Below, one piece after another: positions 36,504 to 44,623 of a stretch of 64,000 nt of DNA; position 1 is the first letter of the stretch, and the number at the start of each line of letters is the position of its first letter. Below the pieces are notes generated by a model, which worked only from the letters and a program-made list of their open reading frames with translations, had not been told where the DNA came from and made no database searches. Position numbers and translations under genes: made by a program. The stretch is from Klenkia brasiliensis (GTDB taxonomy: Bacteria; Actinomycetota; Actinomycetes; Mycobacteriales; Geodermatophilaceae), in NCBI RefSeq assembly GCF_900100695.1, contig NZ_FNCF01000003.1, positions 248,001-312,000 on the forward strand. The letters are read 5' to 3'.

Positions 36504-37306
36504 GCCGCCGCCCAGTGCGCCGGGCGGACGACGTCCGCGTCCAGCCGCGTGGACCCGTCGCCGGCCGCGGCGACCAGCTGCGCCGGGGTCAGGAACAGGG
36601 CGCCGCGCAGGTCGGCCCCGTGCAGCCGGGCCCCGCGGGTGTCCGCGCCGGTCAGGTCGGCCAGGCCGAGGTCCGCGCCGCGCAGGTCGGCGCCCAGCAG
36701 CGAGGCACCCCGCAGCACCGCGCCGCGCAGGTCCGCCCCGGCCAGGTCGGCGCCGGCCAGGTCGGCGCCGCGCAGCAGCCGCGGCCGCCGGACACCGCGG
36801 CGGGCGTGCTCACCGGCCGCGGTCAGCAGGGCGTTGACCTCCGCCCGCACCGCGCCGACCGGCACCTCGCGCAGCTCCTCGAACCCCGCGGCCACCCGGC
36901 GGGCCAGCGCGTCGTCGGCAGCGGCGAGCTCCCCGGCCAGGTCGGCGGGCAGGTCCAGCGCGCGGGCCGCGCGGACCAGCCAGCGCAGCTCCTGCAGGGC
37001 CCGCACCACCGGGAAGACGGTGCCCACCTGGTGCAGCACCGCCCGGTCGCCGCGGTCCAGACCCGGCCAGACGTGCTGGGTGACCTGCTGGCCGGCGCCG
37101 AAGCAGTCGTAGACCGTGCAGCCCGGGAAGCCCCGCTCGCGGAGCACCGGGTGGATGCCGCACCGGTCGTCCTCCCGCAGGTTCGGGCACGCCGTGCCGG
37201 CCGGCTTGTCCAGCGCGAAGTCCGCGCCGCGGGAGAACGAGGGCAGCACGCAGCACAGCGCGGCGCACCGGCCGCAGTCGGCCTGCAGGGGGTCGGCCGC
37301 GGTCAC
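36500..37306 (-). CDS. YkgJ-like Cys-cluster fused to pentapeptide repeats
   Basis: 268 residues from GTG 37306. The N-terminal ~75 residues hold nine Cys in a pattern (CGRCAALCC, ACPNL, RCGIH, GCTVYDC) like the YkgJ zinc/iron-chelating domain. A helical middle follows. Residues about 178-245 are pentapeptide repeats of the A(D/N)LxG type (ADLAGADLAGADLRG), forming a right-handed beta helix. Start overlaps the hydrolase stop by 4 nt. The role is unknown; metal binding is inferred. Confidence 0.8.
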   Translation of the reverse strand: MTAADPLQADCGRCAALCCVLPSFSRGADFALDKPAGTACPNLREDDRCGIHPVLRERGFPGCTVYDCFGAGQQVTQHVWPGLDRGDRAVLHQVGTVFPVVRALQELRWLVRAARALDLPADLAGELAAADDALARRVAAGFEELREVPVGAVRAEVNALLTAAGEHARRGVRRPRLLRGADLAGADLAGADLRGAVLRGASLLGADLRGADLGLADLTGADTRGARLHGADLRGALFLTPAQLVAAAGDGSTRLDADVVRPAHWAAA

Positions 37307-38055
37307 CGCGCGACGCGGTCCAGCAGCGCGAGCACGTGCTCCCACGCGTCGGTGCACGCCTGCTCCCACTCGTCGTGCGCGCGGTCGAAGAAGGAGTGCG
37401 GGGCGCCGTCGTAGACGGCGAGGTCCACGTCGGCGCCGGCTGCGCGCATGCGGTCGGCCAGCGCCTGCTGGTCGGCGACCGGGGTGGCCCGGTCGGCGCC
37501 GGCGACCAGCATGGTCACCGGGCGGGAGGCGCGGTCGGCCGCGTCGCCGACCAGCGCGGGCCGGCCGTAGAAGCCGGCGCAGCCGGCCAGGTCCACGTCG
37601 CCGCCGGCCAGCCGCCAGGAGTGGCTGCCCCCCAGGCAGAACCCGACGGTGACCACGGGCAGGTCCGGGGAGGTCCGCGCGCGCAGGTAGTCCACGGCCG
37701 CCCGGACGTCGGTGTCCACGCCCTGCTCGGTCAGCTGCGGCACGTGGGCCTGCCAGTCGAAGTCCTCCTCGCGGGTGCCGGTGGCGGGCACGCCCGCGGT
37801 GCGGCCGAACCAGTCCACGGCCAGCGCCGGCACCCCGGCCTCGGCGAACCGCTCGGCGAGGGCGACGTAGTAGGGGTGCAGCCCGCGCACGTCGGGCAGC
37901 ACGACGACGCCGGCGCGGGCCGGGCCGGCGGGGGCGGCGTAGGCGGCGCCGACGACGGTGCCGTCGGCGCCGGTGACGGTCAGCGTGCCGCGCTCGGCGA
38001 CGTCACCGGCGGGACGCGGGGCGGCGGGCGGGCGGCTGTCGTGGTCGTGGCACAT
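37303..38055 (-). CDS. Dienelactone hydrolase-family protein
   Basis: 250 residues. An alpha/beta-hydrolase with the nucleophile Cys in GFCLGGSHSW (near 143), Asp near 190 (ADRATP) and His in APHSFFDR, the Cys-Asp-His triad of carboxymethylenebutenolidase. It begins MCHDHDSRPP, with unusual Cys/His/Asp at the very N-terminus. Substrate unknown; a role in aromatic degradation is possible, but the gene is not in the catabolic cluster. Confidence 0.9.
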   Translation of the reverse strand: MCHDHDSRPPAAPRPAGDVAERGTLTVTGADGTVVGAAYAAPAGPARAGVVVLPDVRGLHPYYVALAERFAEAGVPALAVDWFGRTAGVPATGTREEDFDWQAHVPQLTEQGVDTDVRAAVDYLRARTSPDLPVVTVGFCLGGSHSWRLAGGDVDLAGCAGFYGRPALVGDAADRASRPVTMLVAGADRATPVADQQALADRMRAAGADVDLAVYDGAPHSFFDRAHDEWEQACTDAWEHVLALLDRVAR

Positions 38056-38093
38056 GCGCCGTTCCTACCCCCGTGCCGCAGCCGCCGCTCGGG

Positions 38094-38615
38094 TCAGGTG
38101 TCCGAGGCGTCGTCCTGCCGCTCCGGCCGGCCGCCGAAGGTGGCCGCGGCGTGCTCGCGGCGGGCGTCGGCCAGCCAGCGGTGCTGCCGGTCGGCCTGGT
38201 CGACCAGCCGCTCCATCTCGCCGGCGTCGATGCGCCGGTCCACCTCGGACAGGCCCAGCAGGGTCTCGAAGCCGGCCCGCTTGAGCAGCACCGCACCGCT
38301 GAGGAACTCGAACTCGACCACCGTGCTCAGCGGTCCCCGGCCCAGCCGCCCGTCGGGCTTGAGCCGCGACACCTTCTCGGCCACCGCGACCACCAGCTGC
38401 TTGACCCGGCTGGCCGGCAGCCCGAGCGCGGCCATGGTCGTCCGCAGGGCGGCCCGCTCCTCCTGCAGCTCGGCGTGCAGCCCGCGCAGGGGGGCGGTCC
38501 ACTCGTCGTCGCGGTGGTGAGCCAGCATCCGGCGGACCAGCCCGATGCCGCCGGCCGACGCCGCGAGGTGGTCGTTGCAGTAGATGCGCAGCTGGTCGGG
38601 GTCCACGGCGCCCAT
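38094..38615 (-). CDS. Hypothetical helical protein, 173 aa
   Basis: ATG 38615. Sequence is charged and mostly helical, with DHLAASAGGIGLVRRMLAHH near the start and several His, Asp and Glu residues. No known family. It is divergent from the XRE-MurA gene with a 58-nt gap holding the operator palindrome. Confidence 0.65.
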   Translation of the reverse strand: MGAVDPDQLRIYCNDHLAASAGGIGLVRRMLAHHRDDEWTAPLRGLHAELQEERAALRTTMAALGLPASRVKQLVVAVAEKVSRLKPDGRLGRGPLSTVVEFEFLSGAVLLKRAGFETLLGLSEVDRRIDAGEMERLVDQADRQHRWLADARREHAAATFGGRPERQDDASDT

Positions 38616-38644
38616 CCTGGGGCCCACCGCTGCGGACCGCAGTC

Positions 38645-38660
38645 ATCTCACATCTGAGAT
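38645..38660 (+). promoter_or_regulatory. Palindromic operator upstream of XRE-MurA gene
   Basis: ATCTCA-CATC-TGAGAT is a perfect 6-bp inverted repeat with a 4-nt spacer, 13 nt before the start codon of the XRE-domain gene and between two divergent genes. It is a natural autoregulation site for an XRE repressor. Confidence 0.6.
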
Positions 38661-38673
38661 ACCGTTGCCGCCG

Positions 38674-40218
38674 ATGTCCCTCACCGAAGAAGCCACCGGT
38701 CAGTCCCTCCGCCAGATCGGCACCCTGGTCCGCGACGCCCGCCGCCACCACGGGCTGACGCAGACGCAGCTCGCGGAGCGGCTGGGCACCAGCCAGAGCG
38801 CGATCGCCCGCATCGAGCAGGGCGCGCAGAACCTCACCCTCGAGCTGCTGGGCCGGCTGTCCGCGGCGCTGGACAGCGAGCTGATCACCGTCGGCCGCTC
38901 CGGGCCCACCCACCTGCGGGTGACCGGCGGCACCGCGCTGTCGGGGTCGGTCACGGTGAAGAGCAGCAAGAACGCCGCGGTCGCCCTGCTGTGCGCCTCG
39001 CTGCTGAACCGGGGCACCACCACGCTGCGCAACGTGGCCCGGATCGTGGAGGTCGAGCGCATCCTCGACGTGCTGCGCTCGATCGGCGTGCAGGCCACCT
39101 GGGACACCGCGGGCAAGGACCTGACCATCGTCGTCCCCGAGGCGCTCGACCTGGCCGGCATCGACGCCGACGCCGCCCGGCGCACCCGCAGCATCATCAT
39201 GTTCCTGGGCCCGCTGCTGCACCGCGAGCAGACCTTCGAGCTGCCCTACGCCGGCGGGTGCGACCTGGGCACCCGCACGATCGAGCCGCACATGATCGCG
39301 CTGCGGCCCTTCGGGCTGGAGATCGAGGCGCACGCCGGGGAGTACCACGCCCGCGTCGAGGCGCCCGGCGCCGCCGACCGCACGATCGTGCTGACCGAGC
39401 GCGGGGACACCGTCACCGAGAACGCGCTGCTGGCCGCCGCCCGGCACCCCGGGCGCACCACCATCCGCAACGCCAGCCCGAACTACATGGTGCAGGACCT
39501 CTGCCTGTACCTGGAGCTGCTCGGCGTGCGGATCGAGGGCTTCGGCACCACGACCCTGGTGGTGCACGGCGTCGCCGAGCTCGACGCGAACGTCGACTAC
39601 ACCCCCAGCGAGGACCCGGTGGAGGCGATGAGCCTGCTCACCGCCGGCATCGTCACCGGCTCCGAGCTCACCGTGCGCCGGGCGCCGATCGAGTTCCTGG
39701 AGATCGAGCTGGCGATCCTGGGCGAGATGGGGTTGCGCTACGACCTGTCCGCGGAGTACGCCGCCGACAACGGCCGCACCCGGCTGGTCGACATCACCAT
39801 CCACCCGTCGGAGCTCAAGGCGCCGATCGACAAGGTGCACCCGATGCCCTTCCCGGGGCTCAACATCGACAACCTGCCGTTCTTCGCGGTCATCGCGGCC
39901 AGCGCCTCGGGCGGCACGCTGATCCACGACTGGGTGTACGACAACCGGGCCATCCACCTGTCCGACCTGACCCGGCTCGGGGCCGACGTCCGGCTGCTGG
40001 ACCCGCACCGGGTGCTGGTCAGCGGGCCGACGCACTGGTCGGCCGCCGAGATCGTCTGCCCGCCGGCGCTGCGGCCCGCGGTCTGCATCCTGCTGGCGAT
40101 GCTGGCCTGCAAGGGCACCTCGGTGCTGCGCAACGTCGACATCATCGCCCGGGGCTACGAGCAGCTCTACGAGCGGCTGGTCGAGATGGGTGCCCGCATC
40201 GAGGTCTTCACCGACTGA
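38674..40218 (+). CDS. XRE helix-turn-helix fused to MurA-type enolpyruvyl transferase
   Basis: 514 residues. Residues about 10-70 form an XRE HTH (HHGLTQTQLAERLGTSQSAIARIEQG). Residues about 85-514 form a MurA-like domain: the UDP-GlcNAc/PEP Lys-Asn in SSKNAAV (near 98) and the catalytic loop Cys in GGCDLGTRTIEPH (near 195) are kept. MurA adds enolpyruvate to UDP-GlcNAc in peptidoglycan synthesis. Fusion to a DNA-binding domain suggests an enzyme-regulator or sensor of the substrate. Stand-alone MurA enzymes are about 420 residues. Confidence 0.92.
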   Translation: MSLTEEATGQSLRQIGTLVRDARRHHGLTQTQLAERLGTSQSAIARIEQGAQNLTLELLGRLSAALDSELITVGRSGPTHLRVTGGTALSGSVTVKSSKNAAVALLCASLLNRGTTTLRNVARIVEVERILDVLRSIGVQATWDTAGKDLTIVVPEALDLAGIDADAARRTRSIIMFLGPLLHREQTFELPYAGGCDLGTRTIEPHMIALRPFGLEIEAHAGEYHARVEAPGAADRTIVLTERGDTVTENALLAAARHPGRTTIRNASPNYMVQDLCLYLELLGVRIEGFGTTTLVVHGVAELDANVDYTPSEDPVEAMSLLTAGIVTGSELTVRRAPIEFLEIELAILGEMGLRYDLSAEYAADNGRTRLVDITIHPSELKAPIDKVHPMPFPGLNIDNLPFFAVIAASASGGTLIHDWVYDNRAIHLSDLTRLGADVRLLDPHRVLVSGPTHWSAAEIVCPPALRPAVCILLAMLACKGTSVLRNVDIIARGYEQLYERLVEMGARIEVFTD

Positions 40219-40246
40219 CCCCGGCCGCACCCGGCCCGGGGGTCAG
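40215..40246. terminator. Hairpin between convergent genes
   Basis: CTGACCCC (40215-40222) pairs with GGGGTCAG (40239-40246). It spans the MurA stop and the convergent stop at 40243. Confidence 0.5.
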
Positions 40247-40830
40247 GTCCGGACCAGGACGGCGGCGCCGGCACAGGCGGCGGCCCACAGCACGCTGGCC
40301 AGGGTGCCCACGATGAACCGCTCGGCCGCCGGGGTCTCCTTGAGCGCCTGGAACCGGCCCAGTCCCTTCACCGCCAGCACCACCGGCACGCCCTCGGGCC
40401 AGCCGGCCAGCAGGGTGGCGGCCAGCGCCACCCGCTCGAGCACCCCGATCCAGGCGCCCCCGCGCAGCACGTCGGGGTCGGCGATGCCGGGTGTGGACGC
40501 ACCGAGCGCGGACACCGCGCGGGTGGGGTCGGCGGCGGCGAGGACGGCGGTGACCACCGGACCACCGCCCAGCGCGGCCGCGGCGACCGCGACGACGGTC
40601 ACCGCCGAGCGCAGCCACGGCGTGGCCGGGTCGCCCGCCCACGCGGTCGCCGCGGCGCCCGCCACGAGCGCGACCAGCACCACCGCCCCGAGCGGGCCGC
40701 GACCGCGGGGCACCGCCCCGGGGCCGACCAGCTGCCGTCCCCGGGGCACCCGGCGCGTCTCGGCGCCGCGCACCAGGAGCGCACCGCCGGCCGCGACCAG
40801 CGCGAGCAGCACGAGCGTCGCGACGCTCAC
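40243..40830 (-). CDS. Membrane protein after SatD-like gene
   Basis: 195 residues from GTG 40830, overlapping the SatD-like stop. Four to five hydrophobic segments. It is translationally coupled to the SatD-like gene, so it probably works with it. Not recognised. Confidence 0.7.
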   Translation of the reverse strand: MSVATLVLLALVAAGGALLVRGAETRRVPRGRQLVGPGAVPRGRGPLGAVVLVALVAGAAATAWAGDPATPWLRSAVTVVAVAAAALGGGPVVTAVLAAADPTRAVSALGASTPGIADPDVLRGGAWIGVLERVALAATLLAGWPEGVPVVLAVKGLGRFQALKETPAAERFIVGTLASVLWAAACAGAAVLVRT

Positions 40831-41423
40831 GGCCGCGGCCCGCCCTCGGCCCGGGCGAGCAGCCGGGCCAGCACCGGGTGCAGGTCCTGCTCGGCCTCCC
40901 ACGCCGCGGCGGTGAGCCGTTGGCCCACCGCCTGCCGGCTGATGCCCAGCCGCGCCGCGGCCTCGGCCTGCGTGGCGCCCGCGGCGACCAGGTCGATGGC
41001 CTCCCACGCCTGCGGACTGCGCCGCTGCAGCAGCAGGGCCAGCACGGTCGCGGTGGCCTGCGCGTCGGCCGCGGCCTCGTCGTCGGCGCCCTGCACCGCC
41101 AGCCGCAGCGGCCGGTTCTTGGCGGCGTCGACGGCGCGGCGGGCGGCCACGAAGGCGGGCCCGGCGGCGGCCCGGGTGGAGTCGGGCAGCGGCTGCTGCA
41201 CCGGGCCGGCCCCGATGCCCACGCTCCAGCCCCCCGCCCGCACCAGGCGGACCACCGCGTCGACCACGGCCGCCGGCCGGTCCAGCACGCCCTGGAACTC
41301 GTCGCCGGCGGTGCGCTCGAAGCGCAGCACGACGGGCACGCCGGACAGCAGGTCCAGCGCGCCGGCGACCCGGTCGGGGCCGCGGCGGCTGCCCTGCTGG
41401 TCGACGGTCAGCACGAACGGCAC
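40827..41423 (-). CDS. SatD-like protein with C-terminal HTH
   Basis: 198 residues from GTG 41423. The N-terminal half has SatD-family features (LTVDQQGSRRG, FERTAGDEFQG near 40). The C-terminal part is a helix-turn-helix (GATQAEAAARLGISRQAVGQ). SatD of streptococci belongs to an acid-tolerance operon; the actinobacterial role is unknown. Three CTTGC half-sites lie just upstream. Confidence 0.75.
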   Translation of the reverse strand: MPFVLTVDQQGSRRGPDRVAGALDLLSGVPVVLRFERTAGDEFQGVLDRPAAVVDAVVRLVRAGGWSVGIGAGPVQQPLPDSTRAAAGPAFVAARRAVDAAKNRPLRLAVQGADDEAAADAQATATVLALLLQRRSPQAWEAIDLVAAGATQAEAAARLGISRQAVGQRLTAAAWEAEQDLHPVLARLLARAEGGPRP

Positions 41424-41426
41424 CTC

Positions 41427-41460
41427 GCAAGCATGAAGCCTTGCCTATGGAATGCGCAAG
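41427..41460 (-). promoter_or_regulatory. Alternating CTTGC/GCAAG half-sites upstream of SatD-like gene
   Basis: On the plus strand GCAAG (41427-41431), CTTGC (41440-41444) and GCAAG (41456-41460) alternate in orientation with 8- and 11-nt gaps, directly upstream of the GTG at 41423. It could be an operator for the HTH of the encoded protein. Confidence 0.4.
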
Positions 41461-41462
41461 TC

Positions 41463-41930
41463 TCAGCCCTTGTCGGAGAGCTCGGGCGGGAAGCCACCGG
41501 TCGCCACGGGACCCCAGCGCTGCGGGGTGACCCGGATCAGCGACTTGCCCTGCCGGCGCATCGCCTCGCGGTACTCCTCCCAGTCGGGGTGCTCACCGCT
41601 GATCGACCGGAAGTACTCCACCAGCGGCTCGACGGAGTCGGGCAGGTCGAGCACCTCGGCGGTGCCGTCGACCTGGACCCAGGGGCCGTCGAAGTCGTCG
41701 GAGAGCACCACGACGGTGACCCGCTCGTCGCGGCGGGCGTTCCTGGTCTTGGCCCGCTGCGGGTAGGTGCTGATCACCACCCGGCCCTCGGCGTCGACGC
41801 CGCAGCTGACCGGGGAGATCTGCGGCTCGCCGTCGCTGCGGCGGGTCATGAGCAGGGCCTTGTGGCGCGGGCGCAGGAACTCCAGCAGCCCGTCGCGGTC
41901 GACCCGGTCGGCGGTGGCGGTCTTCGGCAT
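41463..41930 (-). CDS. PPOX-class, probably F420-dependent oxidoreductase
   Basis: 155 residues. Split-barrel flavin/F420 fold with LLMTRRSDGEPQISPVSCGVD, VVISTYPQRAKTRNARRDERV and DGPWVQVDGTAEV. The pattern matches the F420-dependent PPOX/Rv1155-like group. Cofactor assignment is from the family; substrate unknown. Confidence 0.88.
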   Translation of the reverse strand: MPKTATADRVDRDGLLEFLRPRHKALLMTRRSDGEPQISPVSCGVDAEGRVVISTYPQRAKTRNARRDERVTVVVLSDDFDGPWVQVDGTAEVLDLPDSVEPLVEYFRSISGEHPDWEEYREAMRRQGKSLIRVTPQRWGPVATGGFPPELSDKG

Positions 41931-42035
41931 GGCGCGACGCTACGACGGGGGTCCGACGTCCGCCGCCCGGGCGCGGCTCCCCCGCCGGGGTGGTCCCGCC
42001 CGGTGCCGGAACCCGGTCTGTGCTCTGATCACGGC

Positions 42036-43358
42036 ATGGCCGACACCCCCGAGGACGCCGCCGGCCGCCCCGCCGCCGAGCGGACCGACCCCGAGCGGGC
42101 GGACGACGACCGCACCCCCGACCCGCACCCGCCCGCGGACTTCCACGACGACTCCGGCCGGCCCGCCGCGGTGACCTCGGCGCCGGCGCCCTCGGCCGAC
42201 CGCGGCCCGAAGCTCGCCGCCGCCTCCCGGGTGCTGGCCACCTTCTCCTGGCGCCTGCTGCTGGTCACCGGCGCGCTCGTGGTCATCGGCTACGTGCTGG
42301 GCCTGCTGTGGTCCTCGGTGCTGCTGCCGGTGGTGCTCGGCCTGCTGTTCGCCACGGTCATGTGGCCGCTGGCCCGGCTGCTGCGCCGGTTCCGGTTCCC
42401 GCCGGCGCTGGCCGCGATCACCACGGTGGTGCTGTTCCTCGCCGCCGTCGTCGGCATCTTCGCCGCCATCGCGCCGTCGGTGGTCCAGCAGGTCGACGAC
42501 CTGTCCACCGGCGTCAGCTCCGGCCTGGAGAGCGTGCAGGACTGGCTGTCGGGCCCGCCGTTCAACCTGGGCAGCGAGGAGATCGGCACCTACGTCGACC
42601 AGGCCATCAACCAGCTGCAGTCCAGCGCCGGGGACATCGCCGGCCTCGCGCTCACCGGCGCCGGGGCCATCGGGACCGGCATCGTGAACCTGGTCCTGGC
42701 CCTGGTGCTGACCTTCTTCTTCCTCAAGGACGGCCCGCGCTTCCTGCCGTGGCTGGCCGCGCAGACCGGCCCCCGCGCCGCCCCGCACGTCGCCGAGCTG
42801 TCGCACCGCAGCTGGCGGACGCTGTCGGAGTTCATCCGCCAGCAGGCCCTGGTCGGCCTCATCGACGCGGTCGGCATCGGGCTGGGGCTGCTGGTCCTCG
42901 GCGTCCCGCTGGTGCTGCCGCTGGCGGTGATCACCTTCTTCGCCGCGTTCGTGCCGATCATCGGTGCCTTCGTCGCCGGCGGCTTCGCCGTGCTCATCGC
43001 GCTGGTCAGCAACGGCTTCGGCACGGCCCTGTGGGTGCTGGCGGTCGTGGTGGTCGTGCAGCAGGTCGAGGGCAACGTGCTGCAGCCGATCCTGCAGGGC
43101 CGCGGCCTCAAGCTGCACGCCGGCGTGGTGATCCTCGCCGTCACCGCCGGGTCCAGCCTGGCCGGCATCATCGGCGCCTTCCTGTCGGTGCCGGTGGCCG
43201 CGCTGCTGGCCGTGTTCTACCGCTACGCCCGCGACCTGCTCGACGGCCGCCGTCCCGAGGCCGACGACCAGGGCAGGGTGCCCGTCCTCGTCGGCGACGA
43301 CGACGGCGCCCGGCTGACCCGCAGCGCCGGTCAGGTCAGCGGGGCCGCCGGATCCTGA
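42036..43358 (+). CDS. AI-2E-family (PerM-like) membrane transporter
   Basis: 440 residues. An acidic Pro/Asp-rich cytoplasmic head of ~65 residues precedes about seven or eight transmembrane segments. Family motifs include FFFLKDGPRF and EGNVLQPILQGRGLKLH near the C-terminus. The family name refers to AI-2 export, but members have varied roles including Na+/H+ exchange, so no substrate is assigned. Its end overlaps the convergent DUF3253 gene by 23 nt. Confidence 0.9.
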   Translation: MADTPEDAAGRPAAERTDPERADDDRTPDPHPPADFHDDSGRPAAVTSAPAPSADRGPKLAAASRVLATFSWRLLLVTGALVVIGYVLGLLWSSVLLPVVLGLLFATVMWPLARLLRRFRFPPALAAITTVVLFLAAVVGIFAAIAPSVVQQVDDLSTGVSSGLESVQDWLSGPPFNLGSEEIGTYVDQAINQLQSSAGDIAGLALTGAGAIGTGIVNLVLALVLTFFFLKDGPRFLPWLAAQTGPRAAPHVAELSHRSWRTLSEFIRQQALVGLIDAVGIGLGLLVLGVPLVLPLAVITFFAAFVPIIGAFVAGGFAVLIALVSNGFGTALWVLAVVVVVQQVEGNVLQPILQGRGLKLHAGVVILAVTAGSSLAGIIGAFLSVPVAALLAVFYRYARDLLDGRRPEADDQGRVPVLVGDDDGARLTRSAGQVSGAAGS

Positions 43359-43584
43359 CCGGGCCGCGGGCGGTGGCCACGTCGACCACCTGCCCGCGCT
43401 GGGTCACCTCGACCCGGCCCTCGGCGGCCAGCCGACCGGCCGCGGCCCGGGCGTCGTCCATCAGGTCCCGCCAGCCGTCCGGGTCGGCGGCGCGCGCGGC
43501 GTCGGAGGGGCAGATCGACGACGTCGGCGCGCGGGCGTCCAGGAGCTCCTCGATGCGCCTGGCCAGCTCCTCCCGGGTACCCAC
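43336..43584 (-). CDS. DUF3253 domain protein
   Basis: 82 residues from GTG 43584. It has the DUF3253 layout: ICPSDAARA, WRDLMDDARAAAGRLAAEG, VEVTQRGQVVD, GPVRIRRPR. The family is small and winged-helix-like, of unknown function. The 3' end overlaps the AI-2E gene. Confidence 0.85.
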   Translation of the reverse strand: MGTREELARRIEELLDARAPTSSICPSDAARAADPDGWRDLMDDARAAAGRLAAEGRVEVTQRGQVVDVATARGPVRIRRPR

Positions 43585-43696
43585 CCGCCCAGGGTGCGTC
43601 GCGCGCACCGACCCCGCCACGGGGGGACGATGGGAATGCCCGGCCGGCCGGCGGAGCTGCACCCGTCGACCGATGGACCACCAGGAGGACCCGACC

Positions 43697-44623
43697 GTGC
43701 CCCACCGCCCCGAGGACCTCGTCGAGCTGCTGCCCGCCCACGAACGCCTCGTCGAGCGCACCGCCGCCGACGAGCTCGTGCTGGTGCACGACCTGGCCGG
43801 CGAGTTCGACGCCGCGCACGCCGGCGCGCTGGCCGGGTCGCACCTGCTGGCCAGCCTGCCGCACGAGGTGGTCGCCCGCTTCGACGCCGACGCCCTGGTC
43901 GACTACCGCGGCCACCGGCCCCGGATCACCTTCTCCGGCGACCACTACGAGTCCTTCGCCGCGCCCGAGATCACCCTCTACGCGGTCGACGACGACGGCG
44001 GAACCCCGTTCCTGCTGCTGCACGGCGCCGAGCCCGACTTCGCGTGGGAGCGGTTCACCGCCGCCGTCCTGGGGCTGGTGGAGACCCTCGGGGTCACCCG
44101 CGTGGTGATGCTGCAGGCCATCCCGATGCCGGTGCCGCACACCCGGCCGGTGACGGTCACCGCGCACGCCACCCGCCGCGAGCTGATCGCCAGCTACCCG
44201 GTCTACTGGGGCGAGATGCGCATCCCGGGCAGCGCGGGCGCGCTGCTCGAGCTGCGCGCGGGCGAGGCGGGCGTCGACGCGCTCGGCGTGGCCGCGCACG
44301 TGCCGCACTACCTGGCCTCGGCCACCTTCCCCGCGGCGTCGCTGACCCTGCTGGAGCACCTGTCCGGCCTCACCGGGCTGCACCTGCCGACCGAGACCCT
44401 CGAGGAGGCGGCCCGGGCCAACCGGACCGACATCGACGAGCAGATCGGCCGGTCGGAGGAGAACACCGCGGTGGTCGCCCAGCTGGAGCGGCAGTTCGAC
44501 GACTTCGCCGCCGCCCGGGAGGGCACCGGCCTGCTCGGCGACTCCGGCCAGCTGCCCTCCGGGGACGAGATGGCCGACCAGATCGAGGCCTTCCTCGCCG
44601 AGCAGGACCGCCGCGCGGACTAG
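43697..44623 (+). CDS. PAC2-family protein
   Basis: 308 residues from GTG 43697, with AGGAGG 8 nt upstream. It has the PAC2 (proteasome assembly chaperone 2) pattern: DAGALAGSHLL-like opening, ITLYAVDDDGGTPFLLLHG, and HVPHYLAS near 200. In actinobacteria PAC2-family proteins are common but their link with the proteasome is not settled. The stop overlaps the convergent MFS gene by 4 nt. Confidence 0.88.
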   Translation: MPHRPEDLVELLPAHERLVERTAADELVLVHDLAGEFDAAHAGALAGSHLLASLPHEVVARFDADALVDYRGHRPRITFSGDHYESFAAPEITLYAVDDDGGTPFLLLHGAEPDFAWERFTAAVLGLVETLGVTRVVMLQAIPMPVPHTRPVTVTAHATRRELIASYPVYWGEMRIPGSAGALLELRAGEAGVDALGVAAHVPHYLASATFPAASLTLLEHLSGLTGLHLPTETLEEAARANRTDIDEQIGRSEENTAVVAQLERQFDDFAAAREGTGLLGDSGQLPSGDEMADQIEAFLAEQDRRAD

